Shown one piece after another: positions 43,403-52,799 of a DNA stretch of 64,000 nt; positions within the stretch are counted from its first letter, which is position 1; each line of letters starts with the position of its first letter. This stretch comes from Pyricularia pennisetigena (taxonomy: Eukaryota > Ascomycota > Sordariomycetes > Magnaporthales > Pyriculariaceae). The notes below the pieces were generated by a model. It searched no databases. It was not told where the DNA came from and saw only the letters and a program-made list of their open reading frames with translations. The DNA lies in assembly GCF_004337985.1 (NCBI RefSeq), contig NC_043744.1:1304730-1368729 (forward strand), given 5' to 3'. The translations under genes and the position numbers were made by a program.

Positions 43403-44300
43403 ATGGCAACCGGGGACATGGAATTGCGACTGGCCCGGCGGTCGGATGTGCCAGCCATCGCGGCCATCGGCGTGAAAGCATTTGCCAAGGAGCCGATTTA
43501 TGGTCACTTTTTCCCCAAGCGAGACTTGTACCCCGGGGACTTTTACCGCGCCTTCGCCGACGAGATCACCCGTTTTCTTCTAACTCCGGGACATGTGGTG
43601 ATCGTGGCAGAGGTCGACAATAATGACGGACAGGGAAAACAAGTGGCTGGATACGCCACCTTTATCCGGTATGGCTCGGCCAAGGAGCTCGCCAATTGGA
43701 ACCCGACGTCGATTTCTATGAGTATGTTTTTTTTTTCTTTTTTTTCTTTTTTTTGGTGGCCTCCCGATACGGGCTTCCTGACTAACAGAATGGCCAGCTA
43801 TACAGCGAATCTTGTTCGACATCCGAAAGTTCCTAGAGTCCATCGTCTGGCCAAACCGCGCCGCATCCCTGAGCGTGGCTCGAGACTACTACCGGCAGGC
43901 CGACAAGCTGCAGGCGCCATATCTGGTGGGGTCAAAGAGCCGCATTGATTTTCGCAGCCTAGCCGTGGACCCGGCTTTCCAGCGACGTGGCTACGGGGAG
44001 ACGATGGTGCAGTGGCTGGGCTTGCAGGCGTGGGAGGAGAAGGTTCCTGTGTTCGGCGATGCCAGCACCAACGGACTGCCCATCTACCTACGCAACCAGT
44101 GCAAAGAGATCGGCAAGATCCACCTCAAGGAACAAGTCATCAGTCTGGGATGGGGCAAAGGGTCACTGATACTTTCACCCATGGACGTTATTTGCCTGAG
44201 GTGGAAGTCGCCCGAGGGGGTGCCGATCTGGGATGCAGCGTCGTACTTTAAGTTTGTAGCGGAGAAGCCGACCGACATCTCGAGAATGCTGGACCTGTGA
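43403..44300 (+). CDS. GNAT-family N-acetyltransferase, 276 aa
   Basis: Acetyl-CoA-dependent transferase, most often acting on an amine. Two exons, 43403-43721 and 43789-44300, separated by a 67-nt intron with GTATGT donor, T-rich tract, CTGACTAAC branch region and CAG acceptor. Splicing joins 'SISM' to 'KWPAIQRILFDIRKF' in frame. The N-terminus begins 'MELRLARRSDVPAIAAIGVKAF', the usual beta1-alpha1 of this fold. The acetyl-CoA loop is 'LAVDPAFQRRGYGETMVQ' (Q/RxxGxG/A). The final strands include 'VPVFGDASTNGLPIYLR'. Close to the P450 (divergent) and about 3.5 kb from the dual-PLP gene, from which it is now separated by a transposon. A role in N-acetylating an amino-acid-derived product, or self-protection, is only a hypothesis. 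Confidence 0.85.
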
Positions 44301-45216
44301 TCCAGGGGAGGGTATTCTCGGGAAGTGGGCGTTGAATCGAATGTTGATCAAATCTCAAAAGTTAATCAAAGAGGTTTTAGGTATCAACTGCAAGGAATAT
44401 GCAAAATAACATGTACAGTTGTACTTTATCTAGCATAGCAAGCTGTATGGAAAACAAGGCAAAATGGGAAAAGCTGTCATGAATCAAAAGCGTAAGAGGT
44501 AGAATGATCTGCACTTTTGCGTATCGAGCGTATCTGCCTCTCGCCCTTGCTGCGGGAATCTTACAACTCTCCTTTTCTCCTCGTTTCTTTTGTCAGAGCA
44601 GAACTATTTTCCTGACGCGCTAAACCCTAACAGGCCGCTGATGAGACTAAGGCCCCTGCAACATAGCATCAACATGTGGCATCGAAATTACACTGGCATC
44701 ATCTGTCTGTATAGTAAGATGCGAAAGTAAGAGAACATATCCCCTAAATCCGTATTCTCCACGACCACTTGTGCCACCTTGACTGTTGCCAAACCCACCA
44801 GTACAAACGCAGCAGGCTCGAACCAAAGTTTTTTTGTGCTTCCCAGGTCTAGGCCGACGTCTTACATGTGACGCCCAGAGGGTTGGGCCGGTACCGGGGA
44901 AACTAGGGCGGGATAAGACCTGTCAAAACCCCAGATAAGGAATAGCCCGGCCTGGCCCACCAGCCCAAGGGTTGTTTGGCGGGATGATAGGGGTCCCCGG
45001 GTTTGCGTTTTTATAGGGGGGTTCATCGGAGAGTAAAAACAATAAAAAAGGAAGCATATTGTTTTATCAATTACATAAAAATAATGCATGTCTAGTTAAC
45101 TATGTATTTATGAGGTAATATGAACAAAGAACAGTTTGGTAATTTACTGAAACAAGATTTTTAACAATCTCTGTAACTCAGAGCTAACGCCAAAAAGTTG
45201 GTGACTCTAGACATTC
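44301..45216. other. intergenic region downstream of the GNAT gene
   Basis: About 0.9 kb. Apart from the partial hAT-like element at 44914-45015 no gene or RNA is recognised. Confidence 0.4.
44914..45015. mobile_element. partial, diverged copy of the hAT-like element (left end only)
   Basis: Begins TAAGACCTGTCAAAACCCC and continues with the GC-rich subterminal pattern 'cccaccagccca' and 'ttggcggga' seen in the other two copies. The right half is absent or unrecognisable. Confidence 0.55.
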
Positions 45217-45250
45217 TGTAACAATTTGAAAGGACTACATCGGGGACATA

Positions 45251-45292
45251 ACGTTGGGCTCCACATCTCCGACCCCCCTAAAGTCCGGCCCC
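45251..45292. repeat. left terminal inverted repeat of the Fot1/pogo element
   Basis: 42 bp, perfect inverted match to 47067-47108, preceded by target TA. Confidence 0.95.
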
Positions 45293-45349
45293 CTTGAAAA
45301 ATGTAACGACGAAATACCCCTTTTATAAACCGATTTAAATGTAAACCTA

Positions 45350-46957
45350 TCAACGCACAATAATACAATCATTGTCAGGCTCTCCCGGTTCGCTAACCTC
45401 TTCTCCATCGTTCAAATCCTCTAAACAGTCCCTATTATTTTCCTGTGCTTCATAAACGTTTTTTTTGCTGACCAAAAGCTCGTTGGGATCCGGAATTACC
45501 CTTTTCCTTTTGACCGGCCGTACCGCCTCCAATTTTGCTTTTAACAAACTGATTTTTTGCTGAGCTTCAGCCAATAAGATATCCTTGGTTTCGAAGCTTT
45601 TTTGGACTTTTGCAAACAAAAGCCGTGAAGTGGCGTTACTTTTTTCGGACCGGGAAATTTCCTGTAGTTGAAGTCGAATATCTCGGGTCGTTTTAGGGGT
45701 TTTCCAAATAAGTAAAGATTGGTCGTTAATTTTTTGGTTTGGGCTTTCCGGTGTTTTATCCCTTTGGAAGCCGTTATTTCTACCTTTTTCGACGTTGGCG
45801 TTGCTATTTTCTAATAAAAACGGGTTTAAAAGTGGTTTTGCCAAGTTCACCGGCCATAACCCCGTCGTACGCCAACCAGATTGAATGGTTTTTGCTATAA
45901 ATGCTTTTGATCTGGCTTTTCGATAGCAAAGTAGAAAGTTTCGTTTCCCAACAACCGTTGAACAGCAAAACTGGTTTACAAATCCCAGGTGACGTCGATA
46001 AGCTTCCTTTAACGGCCCAAAAACCGATAAATCCAACGGTTGAAGAACGTGCGACGAATGAGGAGGTAAATATAAAAGCTGAATATTATTTTGGAGGCAA
46101 ACAAGCATAAACTCGTCGCTGACGTGTGATCCGTGGCCGTCGAGAACTAATAAACGCTTTTCAGGAGTTAAAGGTTGGGTATTTGGAATAAACACCTTTT
46201 TTAACCATTCGATACCTGTTTCATTATTTGTCCACCCGTTTTCTGTTGCATGAAATTGCCAGGTATCGAAAGGACTTAAATCAGCTGGAAACCATTGTTG
46301 CTGTACGTTTTTCCCCTTAAATATAACGAGGGGAGGTATAACAGCCCCCGTAGCTGATACACATTCGATTATGCTCGTCCAACCCCGCGTTCCAGGCTCT
46401 TTTCGCTGTAATGGCCGGATTTTATTACGCCCTAACACCAGGCCATTAGATCCTTTGCCTTCCATTATACCTGTTTCGTCCATATTCCAACGGTTGGCCG
46501 GTTTTATAGTATCGATAACGGGATTTTTCAAATAGGACCACCAAGATTTAATTACCTCGGTTGTAGCCCCATTAACCCGGGCATTTTCTATTCGCCGGGG
46601 CCTTTGGGTTTTCAAAATTGGATATCGGGCTATAAAACGGCTAACCCAATGTTTCCCAAGGCTTTTTCTTTCTCCGGCGGCCTGAAGAATTCGTTCCGCA
46701 AAATAGCGTAGTTCTTGATGCGTTGGCGGAAGGCCTAACGCGGCCTGCGCAAGTACCCAATCTGCCAAATAGGTCTCCTGCTCCTGTGAAAGCCTTTGAC
46801 AAAATCTTTTCGCTTGTTGAATTGACTGGGCCCCCTTTAAACGATCGTGAAGGGTACTCCGAGGAATACCCCATTTTTGCGAGGTTTTGTGAACTGATTT
46901 GCCATTTCTTATGTCAGAAATGGCAGCAAGAAGCTGATTTTCAGTGTACTGTTTCAT
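45350..46957 (-). CDS. Fot1/pogo-type DDE transposase, 535 aa
   Basis: Catalyses cut-and-paste transposition at TA sites, binding the terminal repeats of its own element. The N-terminus has the psq-type helix-turn-helix ('YTENQLLAAISDIRNGK...TSQKWGIPRSTL') followed by a CENP-B-type DNA-binding region ('LSQEQETYLADWVLAQA'). The catalytic acidic residues are D160 (NMDETG), D273 (VLDGHGSH) and D309 (SSHVLQPLD), giving a DD35D spacing typical of pogo/Fot1. The C-terminal tail is basic and then acidic. Start taken at ATG 46957; nine codons of frame upstream begin with TTG. No stop or frameshift is present. It lies wholly inside the 42-bp repeats. Confidence 0.93.
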   Translation of the reverse strand: MKQYTENQLLAAISDIRNGKSVHKTSQKWGIPRSTLHDRLKGAQSIQQAKRFCQRLSQEQETYLADWVLAQAALGLPPTHQELRYFAERILQAAGERKSLGKHWVSRFIARYPILKTQRPRRIENARVNGATTEVIKSWWSYLKNPVIDTIKPANRWNMDETGIMEGKGSNGLVLGRNKIRPLQRKEPGTRGWTSIIECVSATGAVIPPLVIFKGKNVQQQWFPADLSPFDTWQFHATENGWTNNETGIEWLKKVFIPNTQPLTPEKRLLVLDGHGSHVSDEFMLVCLQNNIQLLYLPPHSSHVLQPLDLSVFGPLKEAYRRHLGFVNQFCCSTVVGKRNFLLCYRKARSKAFIAKTIQSGWRTTGLWPVNLAKPLLNPFLLENSNANVEKGRNNGFQRDKTPESPNQKINDQSLLIWKTPKTTRDIRLQLQEISRSEKSNATSRLLFAKVQKSFETKDILLAEAQQKISLLKAKLEAVRPVKRKRVIPDPNELLVSKKNVYEAQENNRDCLEDLNDGEEVSEPGEPDNDCIIVR

Positions 46958-47066
46958 TGGAAAGTTTGGAGCAAGAATCTTCAAAATGCAAGTTCTAAAG
47001 TGAAAAGTTCGTCTAGATATTTATAAAATAAAACAAAGGGTTGACGTGGCTGAGTAGATATTTTTA

Positions 47067-47108
47067 GGGGCCGGACTTTAGGGGGGTCGGAGATGTGGAG
47101 CCCAACGT
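47067..47108. repeat. right terminal inverted repeat of the Fot1/pogo element
   Basis: 42 bp, perfect inverted match to 45251-45292, followed by target TA at 47109-47110. Confidence 0.95.
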
Positions 47109-47330
47109 TATATCTATATAAAGCCACACTTATTACTATATATATAAGTTTATTTTGAAGATTACTTGACAGCAATCAAGCTCCAACTAGCCCCCACGTT
47201 TCCTTGAAAGCTGATCATGGTTTCACACCAGCTATTAAACCCCCCCAGTTACCTCTCAAGATGCTCAGTTGCTTCAACCTGTCGTACCCGTACCCTTGGG
47301 AACTGATTACCCAATGCCTTGATCGTAACA

Positions 47331-47803
47331 TTACAAGGGGCTTGATCTTAAGGGGAGAAGATTACAAAGACAGACTTGCTAAGATGCAAAAAATTTTCCT
47401 TACGGATTGCTTGACAGCACATGATTTCATTGAAAATATTTTTGGTAGCGTGACTAATGTAACAAAAACCCTGAATAAATACGTGTTTTGAAGTACGTCG
47501 CCCACATGCCGAGCACAATGTCGCGAAAAGCCTTATTACGTGGCGCTCAACTATGCAATCTTCGCATACAAGACCAGGTTCTATTATGGCTCACAATATC
47601 ACCCCGGCATGCTTCTTGCGCATTGCAGCGACCGAGACTTTTCAAGCATCTTCTTTCTTGCACACGTGTCTCATTAGCATTGGTCTCTCAAGCATATATA
47701 GACATTGTACAAAATCATTTAAACTAGGTTTGCGCGCGGGAAGAAGAGCAAACGTTGATTTGACCATCGTCTATCCTAACAAAATTCCACCGTATTTGCC
47801 ATT
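47331..47803 (+). promoter_or_regulatory. upstream region of the dual-PLP gene
   Basis: About 470 bp between the LTR-like remnant and the start codon at 47804. The repeat and the transposon have effectively become the distal 5' flank of this gene. No specific operator recognised. Confidence 0.4.
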
Positions 47804-50503
47804 ATGGCTGTTGATCCCATCTGTTCAGACGACGACCTAAGCGTCGAAGACCTTGTCAGCGGTATCCAAAATGCCCACAAAAATATATCCAGCCACGTCA
47901 TCCGCACGCCGGTCATCAGGCTACCTTGGCTTGACTCGGAGGACCGCGAGGTCTGGGCCAAGCTGGAGTGCCACCAACACACCGGCTCGTTCAAGTACCG
48001 CGGCGCATACAATGCTCTCAGCAGGGCCAAGACCAACATGATCGTCACGGCCTCGGCCGGCAACCACGCTCTCGCCACGGCGGCGGCTGGTAGTCGGCTC
48101 GGCAAGGACGTGCATCTCATCGCGCCCATCACGGCCTCGGAGCTCAAAGTCAACCGCATGATGGCCGACGCCGAGGTCACCCTCCTTGGTCAGGACCTCT
48201 ACGAGGCCACTCTCATGGCCATGGGTCTGGCCAAGAAGTCGGCCGATCTGACGACAGACGAGAGCGAAATGCTGTATTACGTGTCTCCGTATGATAACGT
48301 GGACGTGGCTGCCGGTGCAGGCACAGTCATGCTAGAGGCGCAGGAAGACCATGGGATCTTCGACACAGTTGTGGTACCGCTGGGAGGAGGCGGCCTGGCC
48401 GCGGGGGTGGGAGCCTGGTGTGTTCGCAACTCACCCCAGACGAAGGTGGTCTGCACCCACCCGAAGATCTTCGGCAGAGAGTTTGTCAAAAGCAAACCCA
48501 TAGCCAGCCAGCTGGCCAGGCCCACTGCCGTCTCCTACTCTGACGGCCTGGCGGTCCAGTTGGTGAGGAAGACACCCTTCGCGCGCATCCTGCAAGAGAC
48601 CATCAAAGACGTCGCTCAGGTGACCGAGGATGAGACGGCTGTTGCCATCTCGATTGCGCTACGCATGCAGTCGCTGCTGATCGAGGGCTCGGCTGCGACC
48701 ACGATAGCCGCACTGCTCAAACCTGAAGCCCCTGAGACGATGCACATCAAGGGCCGCGTCCTCCTGCTGCTCACGGGCGGCAACATTTCTTCGGGCAGCC
48801 TGGCCAGGTCTCTTGTGTCCGACGTGTCAAACACAGCCCTCCGACAGGCCATTGGACTGCGGAACATTCTGCCGTCGGTAGATCGATGCGGATCCACCAA
48901 GCTGCCAATCCAGGAGATGGAGGAGCAGAAAAGGAACGGAAATGAAGAGACGGCTGACGGCTATCAACACGTCAACGGAAACCACCGTTCTCAACCAACT
49001 GCTGCTGCTGCTGCTGCTGCTGCAACGAATGGAGCCTCAGCTTTGGCCAAGGAGACGAGAAGTGATTTGAAGCAGTGGCAGACTTTCTCCGACCGCCTTC
49101 AAGCCATGATCAAAACAACAGCCGAAACAATGCAGCAGAAGAACGAGCTATCAGCGCGACTATGCTTGGAGCAGGACCAATGGTGCAAGGACGTCTACGA
49201 TGAGCTCCAGGAAGTCCTCTGCCGGCGAGCCAAGGAGTTCGAGACCGCTGTCAAGGCGTCCCCCTCACTGCCCAAGTTCTGGGTTCTGGAAGAGCGCTAT
49301 CGGATCCTCCTCCAGCAGCACTCGGCCGTGACATGCCTTTTCAATAGGGCCAGTGCTGCCAACGACCAGTCTCTGCGCGACTGGTTCCGTGACCTGGACT
49401 GCCAGAGCGCCGCCATATGCAACTACGACCGCTACGGTTCCTCGCAGCTGCGCGCCACCGAACAGCTCCTCGCCAGAGCCTTGGCCCTAGGCGAGTCGTC
49501 CGGGACCGAGCTGCTGCTGACCTCGAGCGGGATGGCCGCCTACCAAGTCGTGCAGCACTTTGTGCTACAGAGCATCGGCGAGAAGGGAAACTTTGTGCTC
49601 CCGCCGTACGTCTACTTCGAGGGCATGGAGCAGCTCCAGGCCTTCGACTTTGTCACCGTCACGCACGCCCCGACGTTCGACGCCGAAGACGTCATCGCCA
49701 CCGCCGAGGCGGTCGATGCAAAGGTGGTGTTCCTCGACGCCATCGCCAACATGGTCGACCTGCCCGCGACCGACGTCCGGCACTTCTGCCGAACGGTCGC
49801 GCACCGGCCCGGATGGGGCGACCGCATCGTCGTCATCGACGGGACGACGGTATCGGGCGCCATGCCGGTCTTCGACTGGATGCCGACGGAGAAGGAGGGC
49901 CCGCACGCCCCGACGCTTCTGTACTTTGAAAGCGCGAGCAAGTACCTCCAGTTCGGCATGGACCTGCAGATGGGTGGGTTGGTGGTGTACCCGAGCCGGA
50001 TGGACGCGACAATGCGTACGATCCGCCGCAACACGGGCGGGGTCATGTACTCGCGCGGTTTGACGCTGCTCCCGCCACTCGACCGCGCCGCCTACCAGGA
50101 GCGCATGACGCGGCTCAGCCGCAACGCCGAGGTCCTGCGCGACGGCATCGCCGCCGGAGCGTCCGACCTTGTCCACGTCAGGTTCCCCTCCGAGTGGAAG
50201 CGGTTTGGGTGGCGTCACGGCGGAGCCCTGGTGACGGTGAGGTTCCTGCGGGACGGGCTCAATAACAAGGACGGTCTCGAGGCGTGCATCGATTTGGTTC
50301 TTAGGGGCGCCAAGTCCAAGGGTCTGCCCGTGACCAAGGGCGTGAGCTTTGGGTTTTCGACCATGAGGATCTCATCCGCGTCGTCGATGGCAAAGGACTT
50401 TGATCCTTTTCTCCGCCTGTCGGTGGGTATCGACAGGGAGACTCTGGACGGCTTGGTGGAGGTTATGGTGGCAGCCATACGGTGTTATGCTGACACGTTT
50501 TAA
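47804..50503 (+). CDS. dual pyridoxal-phosphate enzyme: threonine dehydratase-like domain fused to Cys/Met-metabolism-like domain, 899 aa
   Basis: Two complete-looking PLP domains in one open frame. Domain 1 (about 20-350) is fold type II, like serine/threonine dehydratase and serine racemase: PLP lysine K64 in TGSFKYRGA, 'SAGNHA', phosphate loop 'GGGGLAAG' and late motif 'IEGSAATTIAAL'. Domain 2 (about 540-895) resembles distantly the fold type I cystathionine gamma-synthase group: 'YGSSQLRATEQLLARAL', 'SSGMAAYQ', cofactor aspartate D679 in VIDGTT, and Schiff-base lysine K713 in ESASKYLQFG. The linker (about 390-470) holds an alanine run and a charged, helical-looking stretch. Both lysines and the aspartate are present, so both sites could be active. 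Expected chemistry is elimination on a beta-hydroxy amino acid coupled to a second PLP step such as gamma- or beta-substitution. The pairing and the substrate are inference. No intron needed. Confidence 0.88.
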   Translation: MAVDPICSDDDLSVEDLVSGIQNAHKNISSHVIRTPVIRLPWLDSEDREVWAKLECHQHTGSFKYRGAYNALSRAKTNMIVTASAGNHALATAAAGSRLGKDVHLIAPITASELKVNRMMADAEVTLLGQDLYEATLMAMGLAKKSADLTTDESEMLYYVSPYDNVDVAAGAGTVMLEAQEDHGIFDTVVVPLGGGGLAAGVGAWCVRNSPQTKVVCTHPKIFGREFVKSKPIASQLARPTAVSYSDGLAVQLVRKTPFARILQETIKDVAQVTEDETAVAISIALRMQSLLIEGSAATTIAALLKPEAPETMHIKGRVLLLLTGGNISSGSLARSLVSDVSNTALRQAIGLRNILPSVDRCGSTKLPIQEMEEQKRNGNEETADGYQHVNGNHRSQPTAAAAAAAATNGASALAKETRSDLKQWQTFSDRLQAMIKTTAETMQQKNELSARLCLEQDQWCKDVYDELQEVLCRRAKEFETAVKASPSLPKFWVLEERYRILLQQHSAVTCLFNRASAANDQSLRDWFRDLDCQSAAICNYDRYGSSQLRATEQLLARALALGESSGTELLLTSSGMAAYQVVQHFVLQSIGEKGNFVLPPYVYFEGMEQLQAFDFVTVTHAPTFDAEDVIATAEAVDAKVVFLDAIANMVDLPATDVRHFCRTVAHRPGWGDRIVVIDGTTVSGAMPVFDWMPTEKEGPHAPTLLYFESASKYLQFGMDLQMGGLVVYPSRMDATMRTIRRNTGGVMYSRGLTLLPPLDRAAYQERMTRLSRNAEVLRDGIAAGASDLVHVRFPSEWKRFGWRHGGALVTVRFLRDGLNNKDGLEACIDLVLRGAKSKGLPVTKGVSFGFSTMRISSASSMAKDFDPFLRLSVGIDRETLDGLVEVMVAAIRCYADTF

Positions 50504-52799
50504 TGCTTAAGTGATGATTGCGTCTATCCAAATTTGTTCCTGTTTTTTCAGCCACAGTGTTACCAAAGCTACTTTAGAACAAATGACCGTATAGATTTTT
50601 ATGTTGTCCAAAAAATTCACCATTAGGTGATTTCAAACGATTTGGCCTTAGATACAATAGCGGAGGAATTTTTTTTTAAAAAATATTAAGATGGTTTTAA
50701 TCAAGGAATGAGTAAATATAAACAGTTAAATTATAGTCTAGGTCATGTACCCTAGAAATGGTGTAGCCTGGCCAGGTCGATGCCCGGACGCGTTCTAAGG
50801 GAATCTTGTAACACGACATATGAGAGCACCGACCGAAGTTCAGCAAAATCACGTCCCGAAGCTTTGCCAGGTAGCCAATACCACATTATATTGTAGTCTC
50901 AGTGCTCAAACTAGACCCCCCTGCTTCGCAATAAGGACCGAGCGCTCCATGTACCTTTCAACCACATGGTTTTTGGACCAATTACATTAGCCGAAAAGAT
51001 CGCGCTCGTTCTAATCTGAGGACAATTTGTCATATTTCGCCGTTTATAGCGGTACTATTTTATTCGCACTATGAATATATAGTATACGCAAAAAATAATA
51101 GTATAACCACTGTGCACAATTGAATATTTAATTAAAAGATAAATATGAATCGGAAAAGTATGAGGTGACCTGTATTACAGAATTTGAATTTTTATGGTTT
51201 TTTAAACGCAAAAAGCGCTATTATATTTGCTTTTGTTAATTTAATATTTAAATATTAAATGCAAATAGCAATTTATAATTATATTGAATTACTATTTTAA
51301 ATAAAAGTAAATATTTATACAGTATTAACATATCATAGAATATTAATATTTGCCAATTTAACCGAGGAAAGTGCATACATTTATCGTTTAAAATAAATAT
51401 TCTAGTATCCTATTTGTATTAATTAATAAATTAGAAAAAAATCGAATAATTCGTCCAATGACTGGTCAGAGAAATCAAGATGTTAATATAAGTATTCTTT
51501 TATAGTATTCAATGAAAGTACGGTTTAAGTTCTTGTTTACAAATTTGATTTAATTTAATAAAGCAAAAAAATAGAAAAATAACACAAGTTTAGCCTTTTT
51601 TGTGTCAAGAAATAATGAAAAGCGGGTATTATATCTCGGATTTCACGTTAACGTTTGTTTAAATACGTAATCCCACCGCTGTAATTTTAGTTTTATTATC
51701 GGTAAAATTGGTAAAAATATAAAAGCGTCTCGATTGTAATTGGTATATGAAATTATATATGTTTGGTTGGGAAAGAAATATAAAATTAATTGAATAAAGC
51801 ATAAAATAGGTAAATAACACATTTAGCATTTCTTTTATATAAAAAGATCTTTGAAACCAATATTATAAATTGGACTTCACGTAGGCGTTTGTTTAAATAC
51901 GTAATTTAATCCCTGATATTTCGGTTTTATTATCGTTTGATTTGGTAAAAATATAAAAGGATTTCCATCGTAAATATTATATAAAATTATATACACCTTA
52001 CCTATCCGCTTATTTAACGGCTTATATAATACGTTATAAATACCAGAGTTCATTATTTCGCTATTTATACGTGTTAATTATATGCGTTATTAAGCATGTA
52101 ATGGGTCCACATTTATTGGTGTATAAGCCATTATAGATAGTGCCGAAGAGGGGTTGTCGGGGTTGTCGGATTTTCTGTTTTATTTTATAGTAGAGGAGTT
52201 GCGATTTAAAATGTTAGCGAATGGGGTTCACCCTGTACCGGCTTTACACCCACCCGGTATTTACGAGTTAACTACCCTGTATTTGGTTGAAATTGTCACC
52301 AAATCAGCAAATTAGTGCTAACCCAAAAATGCTTTATATGGGAATAAGGGTGTTTTTTCAATAACCCATATAAAATAATTTTTCGGAAAATCGTGTGCGG
52401 CACCGGAACGCTTTTTGGCGTGCGGACCCCCATTTCGATATCGGAAAGTATTGAAGGGAGATAAAGCAAAGTTTCCCCCACCAATAAATCAAATTTGTTA
52501 ATCCAATAATTGGTAAATAATATAATATATTTAAACCCTGTAATTACAGGTTTTTACAACGCAATTAATACCACGCCGCATTTAAATTAATATTTAACCC
52601 CCTGTTAGCAACCCATATGGTTAAGAAATTGTAACCCCGGAAAGGTTTTAGCTTGTGCATTAAAATATATTTTGCATCGCTGGAAAACCTAAAGTTTAGG
52701 TTTTATTTTGGTTATTGTCGCATTTTTACAGCACGTATATTAAGGAAGATATTGCTGTTTTGGTGCGAAATTGTTGGTTTTAGGCGCTAGTTCAGCACC
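50504..52799. other. AT-rich gene-free block
   Basis: Base composition changes abruptly to AT-rich within about 150 bp of the dual-PLP stop codon and stays so to the end of the window. No open frame of note and no recognised domain here. It includes a degenerate direct repeat (51545-52000). The right part (52140-52799) probably belongs to the 5' region of the copia-like element. Confidence 0.6.
51545..52000. repeat. degenerate direct repeat, two units of about 235 bp
   Basis: Unit 1 (about 51545-51777) and unit 2 (about 51783-52000) share 'gtttgtttaaatacgtaat', 'ggtaaaaatataaaag', 'aataacac' and 'ataaaattatata' in the same order, with many T/A differences. They may be decayed tandem copies of a retroelement piece. 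Confidence 0.55.

Larger units (their letters stand above)
45251..47108 (-). mobile_element. Fot1/pogo-type (Tc1/mariner superfamily) DNA transposon, 1858 bp, apparently intact
   Basis: Perfect 42-bp terminal inverted repeats at 45251-45292 and 47067-47108, beginning ACGTTGGGCTCC and ending with CCGGCCCC. Both sides are flanked by TA (45249-45250 and 47109-47110), the target duplication of this superfamily. A single uninterrupted transposase frame fills the interior on the minus strand. Identical ends and an open frame indicate a recent insertion that has not been inactivated by mutation. Confidence 0.93.
45217..47330 (+). repeat. LTR-like repeat interrupted by the Fot1/pogo element
   Basis: Sequence right of the transposon (47110-47330) matches 62330-62588: 'ttgacagcaatcaagctcc' corresponds to 'tttagcagcaattaaactcc', and both end near 'ccttgatcgtaaca' / 'ccttgattgtaaca'. 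The left boundary at 'tgtaacaatttg' is tentative and no matching target duplication was found. The cut-and-paste element therefore landed in an older retroelement remnant. Confidence 0.45.

Noticed and set aside
44790..44850. B-box-like GGTTCGAGCC on the minus strand near the partial transposon
   Set aside because: No cloverleaf partner sequences; chance match.
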